A stretch of 64,000 bases of DNA from a bacterium (GCA_024275165.1 JAJRZQ010000019.1:1-64000); one strand, 5' to 3'; shown: positions 19,039 through 28,514, counted from the stretch's first letter. Translations and numbers: made by a program. Notes: generated by a model from the sequence alone, not told the origin.

Positions 19039-19365
19039 CTATTGCTTCATCCATTGCCGGGCTTGGTTCTCATCCCCTAAAAGCGGAATAAAGCGAAACA
19101 ATTCCGCCACTAAAAGCTGATGGGCAATCTGAGGGTTTGCCTTTAAGAGCGCGAGCCTTCCCCCCCGGGCTTTGAGTTTTAAGGATAAATCCACTAAGAG
19201 GCTCATGCCCGCCACATCAATCAATCGCACTTGTTCCATCTGCAAGATCAACCCCCGCAGGTTTTTTGTTTTGAGCAGAAAGAGAAAGTTTGCCTTGAGT
19301 TGATCGAGGTTGTCGCTTACGAGGTCCCCCTGGAGGGGGACGATTTTCACCTCTTTTGTTTTCAT
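19039..19365 (-). CDS. STAS-domain protein (anti-sigma factor antagonist fold) lacking the phospho-acceptor
   Basis: A 108-residue single STAS domain. The usual phosphorylation motif (D-S-S/T-G) reads IDVAGMSLLVDL, so the phosphorylatable Ser/Thr is Ala. It starts 6 bp after the giant kinase/ATPase gene and is almost certainly co-transcribed with it. In classical partner-switching systems a kinase phosphorylates the STAS protein. Here both the kinase domain and the STAS site look degenerate, suggesting a binding rather than a phosphorylation switch. Confidence 0.85.
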   Translation of the reverse strand: MKTKEVKIVPLQGDLVSDNLDQLKANFLFLLKTKNLRGLILQMEQVRLIDVAGMSLLVDLSLKLKARGGRLALLKANPQIAHQLLVAELFRFIPLLGDENQARQWMKQ

Positions 19366-19371
19366 GGGGCC

Positions 19372-22300
19372 TTATTTAGCTGCTTTAGCTTGTTTTAATT
19401 GTTGTTCCAATTGTACGATTTTTTCTTCCAAGCTTTGCTTGGAGCGGCTCAAATCCAGGGTGCTGTTCGCTAAGTCGGCATAAAGACTGGAGTTTTCCAT
19501 GGTAATGGCCACCAAGCTGTTTAGGAGAGTTAAAAATTCCACTTTTTCATGGCTAAAGGCATGGGTAACCCGGTTGTTTTCGAGGTACAAAATGCCGATA
19601 AAATGGCTGTGGTGCGCTATGGGTAGGGCGAGAATAGATTTGGGTCTTTCTTTTTGAATATAGGCGTCATAACCTAAAAAGTTTTCCTTGAGCGCATCCC
19701 CAAGGAGTACGCTTTTCCCGGTGCGCTGCACATAACTAATCACCTTATGGCTCAGGTGTTTACTGTTTTCATAGGCAAAACTGCATAAAGTCACTGGTGG
19801 GTCCACTTCATTGCTCCCCTTGGCGCGAATGATCAAGGCTCCTTTTTGCTCTACCAAAAAATATCCCTTTTGCGCTCCGGAGTTTTCTAAGATCATGCGA
19901 AATAGGTTGGCTAAAATTTTTTCAAAACTGATTTCTAAGGAGATACTTTCAAAGGCCTTGTACAGGGTAGAAAGATCAAAATAACTCGGCATGGTCCGTT
20001 TCAGGGGCTCTAAGGCTTTTTTATGGGGGGCTTTGAGGGGGACTAAGTTTGAATCCGCGCGCAAGAGATTAAAATATTTTCGTTCGAGTAGGGTCACCTT
20101 GGCCCGGGCACCCCATTTGATATAGGCGTGATAAGCTTCTTGCAAATAGGCCTTGGCAATGGTTTCTTTCTTGCGTTGAAGGAAGTAGAGGGCGGCCCGT
20201 TCTAAAATCAAGGCCTCCACCTGGATGAAGTGGTTTTTTTGCGCGGCCTTGATCGCCGCGTCGTAGAGGTTCATCGCTTCTAAGGGGTTGCCCGCTACTC
20301 CAGCCATCTCCGCGGCGATGAGCAGGTATTTGTCCTCAAAATTGACCTTGCTCGCCTCGGCAAAATTTTGCAGGCGGTCGCGGTTGTTTTTTAAAATATC
20401 CCAGTAGCGCTTTTTTTCTTCTTGGCTGTAATGACTGTAATTGGAAAGAAGAATTAAAGAATAATAAAAGTAATGTTCCGGAACCGCCAACTGGGAATAA
20501 CCACCGATCAACTTATCGGACGCTTGGATCCAAGTTAAGGCTTGGCTGGGTTTGCCCAAGTGAAACTCAATCATGGCGGCCAAGAGATGAAACCATTGCA
20601 GCGCGATGGTGTTTTTTTGTTTTTTTAGGCTTTCGAGCAGTTCATCTTGGTGTTCCAGCCTGGTGTTGGGTTCTTGCCCTTGATCTAAAGATTGGCAGAG
20701 GAGCAAGGGGATATCCATCATCTGCATGATTTGAAAAAGCTCTGGGTCTTTGATCTGCTCTGTAAAGTCGAGATGAGTTTTGACTTCCTTGCGCAGCTCT
20801 TCTAAGGGTTGACCTGTAAAAAGCTTGGTCACTAAGGAAAACTCAATCCCTTCGGCCACGGTATGCAGGTCGCCTTGGTTCATGCCCGCGGTCATGGCTT
20901 TTTTTAAAAAACCAATGTTGCCTCGGGCTCGCCCTCGCCAATGGCTGATATAGGCCCCAAAGAGCAAATAAAGTTGCGCCAGCAAATCCTTGCTTTCATA
21001 TTTTTCCGCTAGCCTTAAGGCCATTTCCGCGACAGCGTAACCCTTGGCATAGTCTTCTAAACCACTGCAAAGCAAGACCGCGTAATTCATGTAGGCAATG
21101 GGCGAAACGGCAGAGTTCCCCTTTTCCAAGGTCAAACGCACCATGGTCAAGGTGAGGACAACCCACAAATTTCTCTTAATCAAGTAGGCGGCGGGCAACA
21201 TCAAGGAAATAAATTGCATCAATTCTTGATCCTGGCCCCGGGGCATGGTTCCCATAAAAGGTAGGTTTTCAATTTTGCTTTGGGCGAAACTTTGTTCGAT
21301 CTCCATCATCATCATATGAGCGCGAATCGTCAGTTCCGCTTCATTGGGGGGAATGGTTTCATTAAAAAAGTGTTGCAGGCATTGAATTCCCAACTCAATC
21401 GCTTCTTTGTGCTTGGTCGTTTGGATATAGAGGTTCAGCTTGGTTTTTTCGACCTCCAGCCGTTCCGCTTCGCTTTGTACATGGCTTTTTAAAACCTCGA
21501 AATAGGGAATGGCGGCTTCCACATTGCCGCTATAATACTCGCTCTCTGCCCCTCGTAAAAACAGTTCTTTGGTCAATTCATAATCGGTCTGCCACGAATC
21601 TTCAGAGAGCAGGTTGACCCCAATGGTGTAATAGCGCCACGCGGTTTCATAGGCTGCCGCGGCCTTGGCATTGATTCCCGCTTGCAGGTTGAGCTTTGCT
21701 AGTTGATGGCGTTCCTCGCTTGCGGTTACCAGAGCAAGCCCTTGATTCAAATGCCCTACTAAGGTAAAGAGTTGGTCGGATTGAGAGGTTTGGGTATGTT
21801 TTAAAAGGTGCCTCCCGATTTTTAGATGGGCTTGTTTTTTTTCAGCGGGGTTGAAGAGCTCCATCGTCGCTTGGTGAATCCGGGAATGGGTAAAGTGAAA
21901 GGCTTGATTATTGGGGTCTTGAAAATCCCTAAATTCCATTTCTTCAGCGAGCAGGCCCGCTTGAATCGCTTCGGCAAGGTAATTGTAGAGTTTTCCCTTG
22001 CTCTTTCCCACCGCCCAGCTGAGGGTTTTTAAATCAAACCGCACTCCCAGGCAAGCGGCTTGTTTTAAAACTTCCAAAGTCTTTTGGGGCAAGGTTTTGA
22101 GTTTGTCGCTCATTAAACTGACCACATCACCGAAAGCGGCGGCATCGCGAATTTGCCGGACCTCCCATTCCCAGCGGTTGCTCAGGCGGTTAAAGCGAAT
22201 CAGCTCTTTATCGTAAAACGATTGCAGCAATTGTTTGATGAAAAAGGGGTTGCCATTGGTGGCATGGGTTAATATCTCCGCCAATTCGTGATTGTTTTGC

Positions 22301-23898
22301 CCTCCCCCCACGGTGTCTTCCAGTAAGCGCAAGGTATCTTCAACCGTCATGGAGTGGATGTTTAAGCGGGTAATGGTCACCCCCGCCTTTTTTGTTTCCG
22401 CCAACGCCAACTCAAAGAGGTTGTCGCGAAACATGGTTTGTTCTCGATAGACCAAAACCAAAAGCAGATATCGGCTCTCTATGTCGGTCAATAGGGCTTG
22501 TAAAAAGGAAATACTGCTGGCGTCGGCCCAATGAAAGTTATCTAAAAAAATAACAATGGGGACGCTCAAACCGGCAAAGGCCTCAAAAAACTTCGTGCAG
22601 GCATAGACAAAACGCTTTTGGGTTTCTGCCGAGTCCAACTTAGGTAAGGGATCAAAAGAGCCGAGCAGGAATTTGAGGTCTGGGAGGAAATCAACCATCA
22701 CTCCGGCGTTTTTACCTAAAGCGGCTTGAAAAGCCCTTTTGGATTGTTCCAAGGTTTGCTCGTCTTGGGCCAGAATCTGCAACACCAACCCCTGCAAGGC
22801 CTTTTGCAAACAGAAATAGGGGGTATCTTTATGGATTTTTTCAAAGGAGCCGGGTACAAAGTATCCCTTTGTCGTGGCCACGGGCTCTCTTAACGATTCG
22901 ATCAGGCTGGTTTTACCCACTCCGGGCTTCCCCTCGACCAACACGACTTCAACCTGCCCTTGAGAAATACGCTCAAAAGCTTGGAGCAATTGGGCTAAAT
23001 TTTCTTCCACTCCATAAAGGTGCGTAGGGATTTGAAAACGACCTTCCGTGTCGGAGCCCTCGGGCGTAAAATCAGCAACGGGCAACCCCCGTTCGACCTG
23101 CGTGAGAATGCGGGTGAGGTCGCGAGAAAGGTTTTTTGCCGATTGATAGCGATCTTGTGGATTTTTTTGTAAAAGCTTTTCAACGACCTTGATTAAGGGC
23201 GAGGGGAGGTCTGGATTGGATTCCAGTAGCTTTTGGGGTTGCAAGTCCGCTGGTCTGTAGGTCTGGGGAGAGGGGGCCGCCCCGTTAAAGGGGATTTGCC
23301 GCGCCAAGAACTCGTAGAGGATGCCTCCCAAGGAGTAGAGGTCTGCCCGGTGGTCGACCTGATCCAGGGCATCTTCCAGGAGTTCGGGCGCTCTGTAAGT
23401 GAAATAAGCTTGCTCTACCCCTCGGTTGGGTTGGGGCTGTTTTCCCGCTTTTTCAAAGCCGTAAAAACCAATGAAACGGATCTCCTTTAAACTTTTGCCC
23501 ACTAAAATGTTGCCGGGGGTTAAGTCTTGGTGATAAATCTGCGCTTGGTGGAGTTGATGAAGTTGATCGGCAATGGCGATACATAAAGAAAGGATGGAAG
23601 TGAGGTCGAGGTTCCCGTCTTCAATGAGTACCCGCAAAAAAACCATCCCTAAATCAGGGTAGACAAAACCTAAATGCTGGTTGACGAATAGATATTCTAA
23701 GGGCTTTAAGATCTTGGGGGATTGCGCCTCATCGTCGATTTTTAGGCTCTGCAAGCTGGCGAGTTCATCTAAGGAGGATTCTTTTTTTAGGATTTTAATC
23801 AATACGGGGCGCTCGTCGCTGCTGCGCACGCCTTTAAAGAGGATGGAAAAGGGGCCGTCGTGAATTTCTTCGATGCTGTGGTAGTTGGAAAAATGCAT
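19372..23898 (-). CDS. Giant Ser/Thr kinase-like / AAA ATPase / GAF signalling protein
   Basis: A 1508-residue cytosolic signalling protein. An N-terminal protein-kinase domain (about 1-270) keeps the VAIK-type lysine (K35), HQD (D125) and N130, YRAPELLED and DHRADLYSLGGILYE. The DFG position reads GFY (G144), so the metal-binding Asp is missing. An AAA-type ATPase follows with Walker A EGKPGVGKTS and Walker B VIFLDNFHWAD. A long helical TPR-like region comes next, then a GAF domain (about 1320-1480; VEQKGALIIRAKG, LALPIAHHSHFIGILYLEN) and a terminal coiled coil. The layout matches large kinase-ATPase-GAF sensors, but no histidine kinase core follows. Confidence 0.85.
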   Translation of the reverse strand: MHFSNYHSIEEIHDGPFSILFKGVRSSDERPVLIKILKKESSLDELASLQSLKIDDEAQSPKILKPLEYLFVNQHLGFVYPDLGMVFLRVLIEDGNLDLTSILSLCIAIADQLHQLHQAQIYHQDLTPGNILVGKSLKEIRFIGFYGFEKAGKQPQPNRGVEQAYFTYRAPELLEDALDQVDHRADLYSLGGILYEFLARQIPFNGAAPSPQTYRPADLQPQKLLESNPDLPSPLIKVVEKLLQKNPQDRYQSAKNLSRDLTRILTQVERGLPVADFTPEGSDTEGRFQIPTHLYGVEENLAQLLQAFERISQGQVEVVLVEGKPGVGKTSLIESLREPVATTKGYFVPGSFEKIHKDTPYFCLQKALQGLVLQILAQDEQTLEQSKRAFQAALGKNAGVMVDFLPDLKFLLGSFDPLPKLDSAETQKRFVYACTKFFEAFAGLSVPIVIFLDNFHWADASSISFLQALLTDIESRYLLLVLVYREQTMFRDNLFELALAETKKAGVTITRLNIHSMTVEDTLRLLEDTVGGGQNNHELAEILTHATNGNPFFIKQLLQSFYDKELIRFNRLSNRWEWEVRQIRDAAAFGDVVSLMSDKLKTLPQKTLEVLKQAACLGVRFDLKTLSWAVGKSKGKLYNYLAEAIQAGLLAEEMEFRDFQDPNNQAFHFTHSRIHQATMELFNPAEKKQAHLKIGRHLLKHTQTSQSDQLFTLVGHLNQGLALVTASEERHQLAKLNLQAGINAKAAAAYETAWRYYTIGVNLLSEDSWQTDYELTKELFLRGAESEYYSGNVEAAIPYFEVLKSHVQSEAERLEVEKTKLNLYIQTTKHKEAIELGIQCLQHFFNETIPPNEAELTIRAHMMMMEIEQSFAQSKIENLPFMGTMPRGQDQELMQFISLMLPAAYLIKRNLWVVLTLTMVRLTLEKGNSAVSPIAYMNYAVLLCSGLEDYAKGYAVAEMALRLAEKYESKDLLAQLYLLFGAYISHWRGRARGNIGFLKKAMTAGMNQGDLHTVAEGIEFSLVTKLFTGQPLEELRKEVKTHLDFTEQIKDPELFQIMQMMDIPLLLCQSLDQGQEPNTRLEHQDELLESLKKQKNTIALQWFHLLAAMIEFHLGKPSQALTWIQASDKLIGGYSQLAVPEHYFYYSLILLSNYSHYSQEEKKRYWDILKNNRDRLQNFAEASKVNFEDKYLLIAAEMAGVAGNPLEAMNLYDAAIKAAQKNHFIQVEALILERAALYFLQRKKETIAKAYLQEAYHAYIKWGARAKVTLLERKYFNLLRADSNLVPLKAPHKKALEPLKRTMPSYFDLSTLYKAFESISLEISFEKILANLFRMILENSGAQKGYFLVEQKGALIIRAKGSNEVDPPVTLCSFAYENSKHLSHKVISYVQRTGKSVLLGDALKENFLGYDAYIQKERPKSILALPIAHHSHFIGILYLENNRVTHAFSHEKVEFLTLLNSLVAITMENSSLYADLANSTLDLSRSKQSLEEKIVQLEQQLKQAKAAK

Positions 23899-23901
23899 AG
23901 G

Positions 23902-24519
23902 CTATTTTGCGGGGCAAACCCAAAAGCCGGAGCTTGCGCCTTTTTCGGCTTGATTGATCTCACTTAAACTGCGTGCCGCTTGTACCCCCAGCGCCTGGGC
24001 AAGCTCTTTGCTCTGCGCTTGAGGGTAACGGGGTTGTTGACCCTGCTCCAACATTTGATCACTGAGGAGGTACAACAAGAACTCCACTCCTTCTGCGTAA
24101 AAAGGGCGACCGGTGTTTTCAAAGAGACGAAAGGAAATCTCTCGATTGGTCAAGGGCCGGCAGGCTAGCGCCTTTTGAGCCGTTTGCAAGCTCTTTGGGT
24201 TGGGCGACCGGGCAAAAGAAACCCAATAAAATCGCCATTTTAACCGTCGGCTTTCCCTTAAGCGCGGTACCACAGAAGGGGCAAAGGGCTCTAAAGGGTG
24301 TTTAAATTGGCGGCGGGCTTGATAATCCGCCCCCTTTGCCAAGTCCTTAGCCCGTTCCCAATTCGGCTGTATCTCAAGGTAACTCATGCCCCTTCGCCCC
24401 TCAAGAGTTTTTTTCCAATTATCTTGCGGCGCGTAGTCCAAAGGGATCAAGTAAGGGGCCAATCGAGTCTGCGTTGAGCAGGCGATTAAAAGGGGGAGCA
24501 AAAACAAGCAGAGTCGCAC
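23902..24519 (-). CDS. Uncharacterised lipoprotein
   Basis: A 205-residue protein starting at a GTG one base after the aroB stop. A short signal peptide with lipobox LLIAC is followed by a polar, Arg/Gln-rich body without recognisable motifs. Two further cysteines occur (in LACRPLTN and near the C-terminus, FWVCPAK). It sits 3 bp before the giant kinase gene on the same strand, so it may be co-expressed with aroB, the kinase and the STAS gene. Function unknown. Confidence 0.65.
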   Translation of the reverse strand: MRLCLFLLPLLIACSTQTRLAPYLIPLDYAPQDNWKKTLEGRRGMSYLEIQPNWERAKDLAKGADYQARRQFKHPLEPFAPSVVPRLRESRRLKWRFYWVSFARSPNPKSLQTAQKALACRPLTNREISFRLFENTGRPFYAEGVEFLLYLLSDQMLEQGQQPRYPQAQSKELAQALGVQAARSLSEINQAEKGASSGFWVCPAK

Positions 24520-24520
24520 C

Positions 24521-25642
24521 TTAGGCCTGAATGGTCTGGTCGATCAATTTTCCTCCTTCGGCTAAGTAGGCTTTCCAGGCCTCCCAAAGTTCAAGGGGTT
24601 GAATTTCCTTCATCAAGCTGCATTGCCCTAGGGCGTTTAAACCTACGAATTTCAACCCCTGGGCCCCGACTTTTTTATCTAAACCGAGGATTTTTAAAAA
24701 TTCTTCTTTTTTAACGGGGTTTAAGCTTAAGCGAACCCCTAAGCGGGATAAAAAGCCTTGCATGAGTTGGTGGTCTCGTTCATTTAAAAATTTTCTTCGG
24801 GCAGAAAACCACAAAGCGAACTCCATGCCGGCCAGCACCGCTTCCCCATGCAGGCAGCCTTGGTATTGGGTAAAGGTTTCAATGTAATGGCCTAAGGTAT
24901 GCCCAAAATTCAGCATGGCTCGGTTCCCCCTTTCGGTTTCATCTTCTTCGACAATTCTGGCCTTGACTTCTAAAGAGCGCTCAATCGCCTCCTTGAGTAA
25001 GCTGGGGTCGCCTTTGAGTTCTTCGGGGGTCAATTTATGAACCAACTGGAACAAAAAGGCATCGGCAATAAAGGCGTGCTTGATCAATTCTGCGTATCCG
25101 GCAACAAATTCCCGTAAAGGGAGGGTCTTTAAAAAGTCGATGTCGATGACCACCGCGAAGGGTTGTTTAAAGGCCCCGATAAAGTTTTTCCCCGCGGCGT
25201 GATTGTAGCCCGTTTTCCCCCCGATGCTGCTGTCTACCTGAGATAAAAGCGTAGTGGGGATTTGTAGGTAAGGGATCCCGCGCATATAGGTCGCCGCGGC
25301 AAAGCCAACCATATCCCCAATTACGCCGCCCCCAAAAGCGACCAAAAGGCTTTGCCGATGCGCCCCGCTACGGGCTAAGAAATCATAGATCTTCGCAATG
25401 GAGTCCTCGTTTTTATAGATTTCACCATCGGGCAGCACCAATTGATGCACCCCGACTCCGGGCAGTAAACGGCTCATGAATTCAGGGTAGATTTCTTCAA
25501 TCTGATCGTTGGTGATCACAAAAATATCTTGGATCCCTTTATGTTCCAATAGCTGGGTTACCGTGGATTGAAGGATCCCTTGCCCCACGGTAATGGAGTA
25601 ATGATACTGACTTCGTTTTAACTGAATTTGTAATGTTTTCAT
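24521..25642 (-). CDS. aroB: 3-dehydroquinate synthase
   Basis: AroB converts DAHP to 3-dehydroquinate in the shikimate pathway. The 373-residue product shows the NAD and metal-binding framework: DGEIYKNEDSIAKIYDFL, AFGGGVIGDMVGFAAATYMR, IPTTLLSQVDSSIGGKTGYN, AELIKHAFIAD, and the zinc His residues in LNFGHTLGHYIET and HGEAVLAGM. It starts 3 bp after the acylphosphatase stop. Length and motifs are complete. Confidence 0.96.
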   Translation of the reverse strand: MKTLQIQLKRSQYHYSITVGQGILQSTVTQLLEHKGIQDIFVITNDQIEEIYPEFMSRLLPGVGVHQLVLPDGEIYKNEDSIAKIYDFLARSGAHRQSLLVAFGGGVIGDMVGFAAATYMRGIPYLQIPTTLLSQVDSSIGGKTGYNHAAGKNFIGAFKQPFAVVIDIDFLKTLPLREFVAGYAELIKHAFIADAFLFQLVHKLTPEELKGDPSLLKEAIERSLEVKARIVEEDETERGNRAMLNFGHTLGHYIETFTQYQGCLHGEAVLAGMEFALWFSARRKFLNERDHQLMQGFLSRLGVRLSLNPVKKEEFLKILGLDKKVGAQGLKFVGLNALGQCSLMKEIQPLELWEAWKAYLAEGGKLIDQTIQA

Positions 25643-25645
25643 AAA

Positions 25646-25921
25646 TTATCGTATGGTAAATCGAGATGGCGCCGGTGAGGGGGACCAGGGGATAGGGATT
25701 ACTTCTTCAACCTTAGCCCAGGGGGAGCCTTGACAAGACCAGGTCAATAAAGCCTCTAGGGCTTCTGGCCGGCCCCAGGCATAAATTTTGACCTTTCCGT
25801 TGTTTAGGTTTTCCACGCTTCCTGTGAGCCCAAGTTTTTGAGCCTCTTTTTGGCAATAGCTGCGAAAGCTCACTCCTTGTACTTTTCCTGAAACTTGAAT
25901 TTGTAATCCTTGAGGTTGCAT
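25646..25921 (-). CDS. acyP: Acylphosphatase
   Basis: A 91-residue acylphosphatase. The hallmark GKVQGVSFRSYCQKEAQKLG contains the phosphate-binding Arg, and the catalytic Asn is in VENLNNGKVKIYAWG. The family hydrolyses acylphosphates such as carbamoyl phosphate. The ATG at 25921 gives the standard family length. The open frame extends to 26044, but that stretch lacks homology and includes a fragment of a dispersed repeat. aroB follows after 3 bp. Confidence 0.9.
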   Translation of the reverse strand: MQPQGLQIQVSGKVQGVSFRSYCQKEAQKLGLTGSVENLNNGKVKIYAWGRPEALEALLTWSCQGSPWAKVEEVIPIPWSPSPAPSRFTIR

Positions 25922-26003
25922 GTTTAGGTTTTGGCGTTGATCTTGCTTTTGTAAGAAGCCTGAATGATTCGCTATCGTTGCAAAAGTGCGGCAAAATATC
26001 TTA

Positions 26004-26031
26004 GGAAACTCTGAAAAACACGGAGGTTCCC
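26004..26031. repeat. Solo end of the dispersed hairpin repeat
   Basis: A 28-base sequence nearly identical to the left end of the three ~212-bp repeats near the right side of the window. It starts GGAAACTCTGAAAAAC and closes CGGAGGTTCCC, itself an imperfect hairpin. No other part of the repeat follows, so this is either a solo hairpin unit or a deletion remnant. It lies in the intergenic region between acyP and the divergent unknown gene. Confidence 0.75.
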
Positions 26032-26132
26032 TTAGAGTACGCATAAGGATTTGCCCTGAAATATCTAGTTCGCAGTCAGGCTATTTTGCGTCAAGGCGAT
26101 CTTTTTGTCTACCAATGCCGATGCTTTAAACC

Positions 26133-26161
26133 TTGGCCAAACCAATACATCGGTTTATACT
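26133..26161 (+). promoter_or_regulatory. Candidate sigma-70-type promoter of the gene at 26194
   Basis: TTGGCC (26133-26138) and TATACT (26156-26161) are separated by exactly 17 bases and end 32 bases before the ATG at 26194. The -10 matches the consensus at five of six positions and the -35 at three to four. Confidence 0.5.
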
Positions 26162-26193
26162 TTGATCAAATCTTAGTTTTTTTCGAGTCTTTT

Positions 26194-27507
26194 ATGAGCG
26201 AAAACGCAGCAGCCCAAAATACCGACAAAACCAAACTGGACTCTCAGGCCAAAGTAAATGAGTTGGCTGCTTTTGAAGCGAGCTTAAATAAAAAGCTCGC
26301 TCAGGTTTCGGATATCCCCATTCCCGGAATGGGCGAGAGTTGGTATTTATCCCCCATTGTGAAAAATAAGGGTTCCAACTTAAATATTCTGCATTTATTT
26401 GGTAAGAAAAAAATCAGTGATGAAGAGCTGATCGAACTCCGAAAAACCTCGATTCTACAACCGGGAAATACCCAAACCAAGGTACAGAAACTCAAAAAAC
26501 AATACCCCGGGAACCCGGAACTGATGATGATCAGCGCCATCTGCACCCAAGGGATGATGGCCAACTCCGGTATGGGCAAACAGCTTGAGGGTTATAAAGC
26601 CGCCACCCGTGACGCGGGTACCGCTTTGATGAGCAACGGATTGAGCCTCTATAATGCCGAAAACTTCATCAAGCTTTATTTTATGATGTTGGAGCGTTAT
26701 AAACGAGAGCAAAATAAGGTTTTTGACGAACTGCGCCACGACCCCCGCCTACAGGCGCAAAAGCAAAAAATGGCGCATGAGATGCAACTGGTCGATTACC
26801 TCACGATGGATCGGAAAAAGAGCTTGAACATCCTCGCTCACCTGAAAAAAAAGATTAAAAGCAGCGCCTACTCCCAATATTTTGATGTTTTTAGCGTTGC
26901 CAAAGCTTGCCAAATGATCAGCGACGGCAAACAGAAAGAAACCCTCGACTTTTGTTCCGCCGGGGAATTCATTGCCTATCTTTATGCCTTGGCGATTGCC
27001 TTTGCTAAAATTCCGATTCTTTCTCCCCTAGTGGATCAAATTTTAGAAGGCATGAACACCAGCAATATGGGGGTTCGTTTGCGCCGGGTCTCGGTTTCTT
27101 CGGTACGGCATTTTTCTCAGTTGCGTATTGCCGCGATTTTAAACGAGCAAACCAAGATGAAAAAATTGGGCAGCATGATCTACCAAGAAAACTTGACCTA
27201 TGTTAAAAAAATGGAGAACGCGGCTCTTTACCAGGTCTATGAAACAGACCCTTTTTTCAATCTTGCCCACATGGCGGAGTTGACCTTTGGGCTTTACGAG
27301 AGTTCGGACCAACCCAAAATTGTGAGAAACGCGATTGTGGCCATGGAAACGGTGATAAAAAAAGACATGAGCCCCAATCATGTTTTTACGGAACTGGCAA
27401 AAACCCATACCTATAAATTGGGAGAACTGATTGCCAGTGGGGAAACGCAGTCCAAAACAGATTCGGCGGAGGCTCCAAGCAAGGCGCATTCTCAAGGTTT
27501 GCCCTGA
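26194..27507 (+). CDS. Unknown 437-residue soluble protein
   Basis: I do not recognise this family. From the ATG at 26194 the protein is mostly helical and charged, without signal peptide or clear membrane helix; one moderately hydrophobic stretch near the middle (FIAYLYALAIAFAKIPILSP) is flanked by helices. It contains a Lys-rich segment (LHLFGKKKISDEELIEL), a Met-rich patch (ELMMISAICTQGMMANSGM) and a Ser/Ala-rich polar tail. A good promoter precedes it. Its 3' end overlaps the convergent hemH gene by 16 bp. The open frame extends 36 codons upstream but those residues look non-coding. Methionine content and lack of motifs suggest a lineage-specific protein. Confidence 0.7.
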   Translation: MSENAAAQNTDKTKLDSQAKVNELAAFEASLNKKLAQVSDIPIPGMGESWYLSPIVKNKGSNLNILHLFGKKKISDEELIELRKTSILQPGNTQTKVQKLKKQYPGNPELMMISAICTQGMMANSGMGKQLEGYKAATRDAGTALMSNGLSLYNAENFIKLYFMMLERYKREQNKVFDELRHDPRLQAQKQKMAHEMQLVDYLTMDRKKSLNILAHLKKKIKSSAYSQYFDVFSVAKACQMISDGKQKETLDFCSAGEFIAYLYALAIAFAKIPILSPLVDQILEGMNTSNMGVRLRRVSVSSVRHFSQLRIAAILNEQTKMKKLGSMIYQENLTYVKKMENAALYQVYETDPFFNLAHMAELTFGLYESSDQPKIVRNAIVAMETVIKKDMSPNHVFTELAKTHTYKLGELIASGETQSKTDSAEAPSKAHSQGLP

Positions 27508-28514
27508 ATGATTTCAACTAAGGCCTGGGCAAACAGGTCTGTGCTATTGAGCGATTCCACTAAGGTAAATTCTTCCCCTCCCAGGGCTAAAAATCGTTCC
27601 TTTTCCCCTATGGCCAGTTCTTCTAAGGTTTCTAAACAATCCGCGACAAAAGCGGGGGAAAACACCACCAGTTTTTTGACTTCCTCTTGAGCTAGCTTGC
27701 TGAGGACTTGATTGGTCGCCGGGCCGATCCACGCGGCTTTGCCTAAGCGAGATTGAAAGGCGACTTCGTATTGGTCGGGGCGCAACCTTAAACCTTCTGC
27801 GATGAGGCGCGCGGTGCAAAAGGCCTGAGCCCGGTAGCAATGGGCGTTGCGCGGGGTTAAGCTTTGGCAGCAGTCCGGGCTTGCCAGGCAGCCCCCTTTT
27901 GGGTCCGCCTTTTGGATCTGGCTTACGGGGAGCCCGTGAAAGCTGAACAGCACCTTGTCAAAGGGTTTCCGCAAGTAGGCCTTTCCCTGCTCCACCCAGG
28001 CGCGAATAAAGGCGGGGTGGGAGTAAAACTCGGGGATGATCTTCAAGGAGGGGTAAACCTGCCAATCTTGTATTTCCCGCAATAAAGCCTCCACCATACT
28101 GCCCGTGGTGGCGCTCGCCTGCTGGGGGAAGAGCGGCAAGAGGGTAATGCTTTGCGCCCGCTCTTGCGCTAGCTGTTTGAGTAGAGCTTGCAGGCTCGGC
28201 TCTCCATAGCGCATGACCAATTCAACCCGGTGGCTTTGGCCTAGCAGGGCTTGCACCTTGGCGGCCAGTTTTTGACTGTGGGCAATCAGGGGGGAGCCCT
28301 CTTCTGTCCAAATTTGCGCGTATTTCGGGGCCACCTTAGAGGGCCGTTTGCGCAAAATCACCCCGTGAAGCAGCAGGGTTTTAGGAAGAGGCGGCAAATC
28401 CAAAACCCGATCATCACCTAAAAACTCGCGTAGATATTTTTTTACCGCGGCCTCTGTTGGGGCTTCTGGACTGCCTAATTGGGCCAAAATCAAAACATTC
28501 TGAGGGATGGTCAT
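27492..28514 (-). CDS. hemH: Ferrochelatase
   Basis: HemH inserts Fe2+ into protoporphyrin IX, the last step of classical haem synthesis. The 340-residue product begins LILAQLGSPEAPTEAAVKKYLREFLGD. It has the catalytic-His motif LFSFHGLP and the acidic metal path VVFSPAFVADCLETLEELAI. A Cys-rich segment (GGCLASPDCCQ) may mark an extra cluster or metal site, as in some bacterial ferrochelatases. It is divergent from panC across only 50 bp, so their promoters must overlap. Haem synthesis implies cytochromes elsewhere in the genome. Confidence 0.95.
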   Translation of the reverse strand: MTIPQNVLILAQLGSPEAPTEAAVKKYLREFLGDDRVLDLPPLPKTLLLHGVILRKRPSKVAPKYAQIWTEEGSPLIAHSQKLAAKVQALLGQSHRVELVMRYGEPSLQALLKQLAQERAQSITLLPLFPQQASATTGSMVEALLREIQDWQVYPSLKIIPEFYSHPAFIRAWVEQGKAYLRKPFDKVLFSFHGLPVSQIQKADPKGGCLASPDCCQSLTPRNAHCYRAQAFCTARLIAEGLRLRPDQYEVAFQSRLGKAAWIGPATNQVLSKLAQEEVKKLVVFSPAFVADCLETLEELAIGEKERFLALGGEEFTLVESLNSTDLFAQALVEIIQGKP

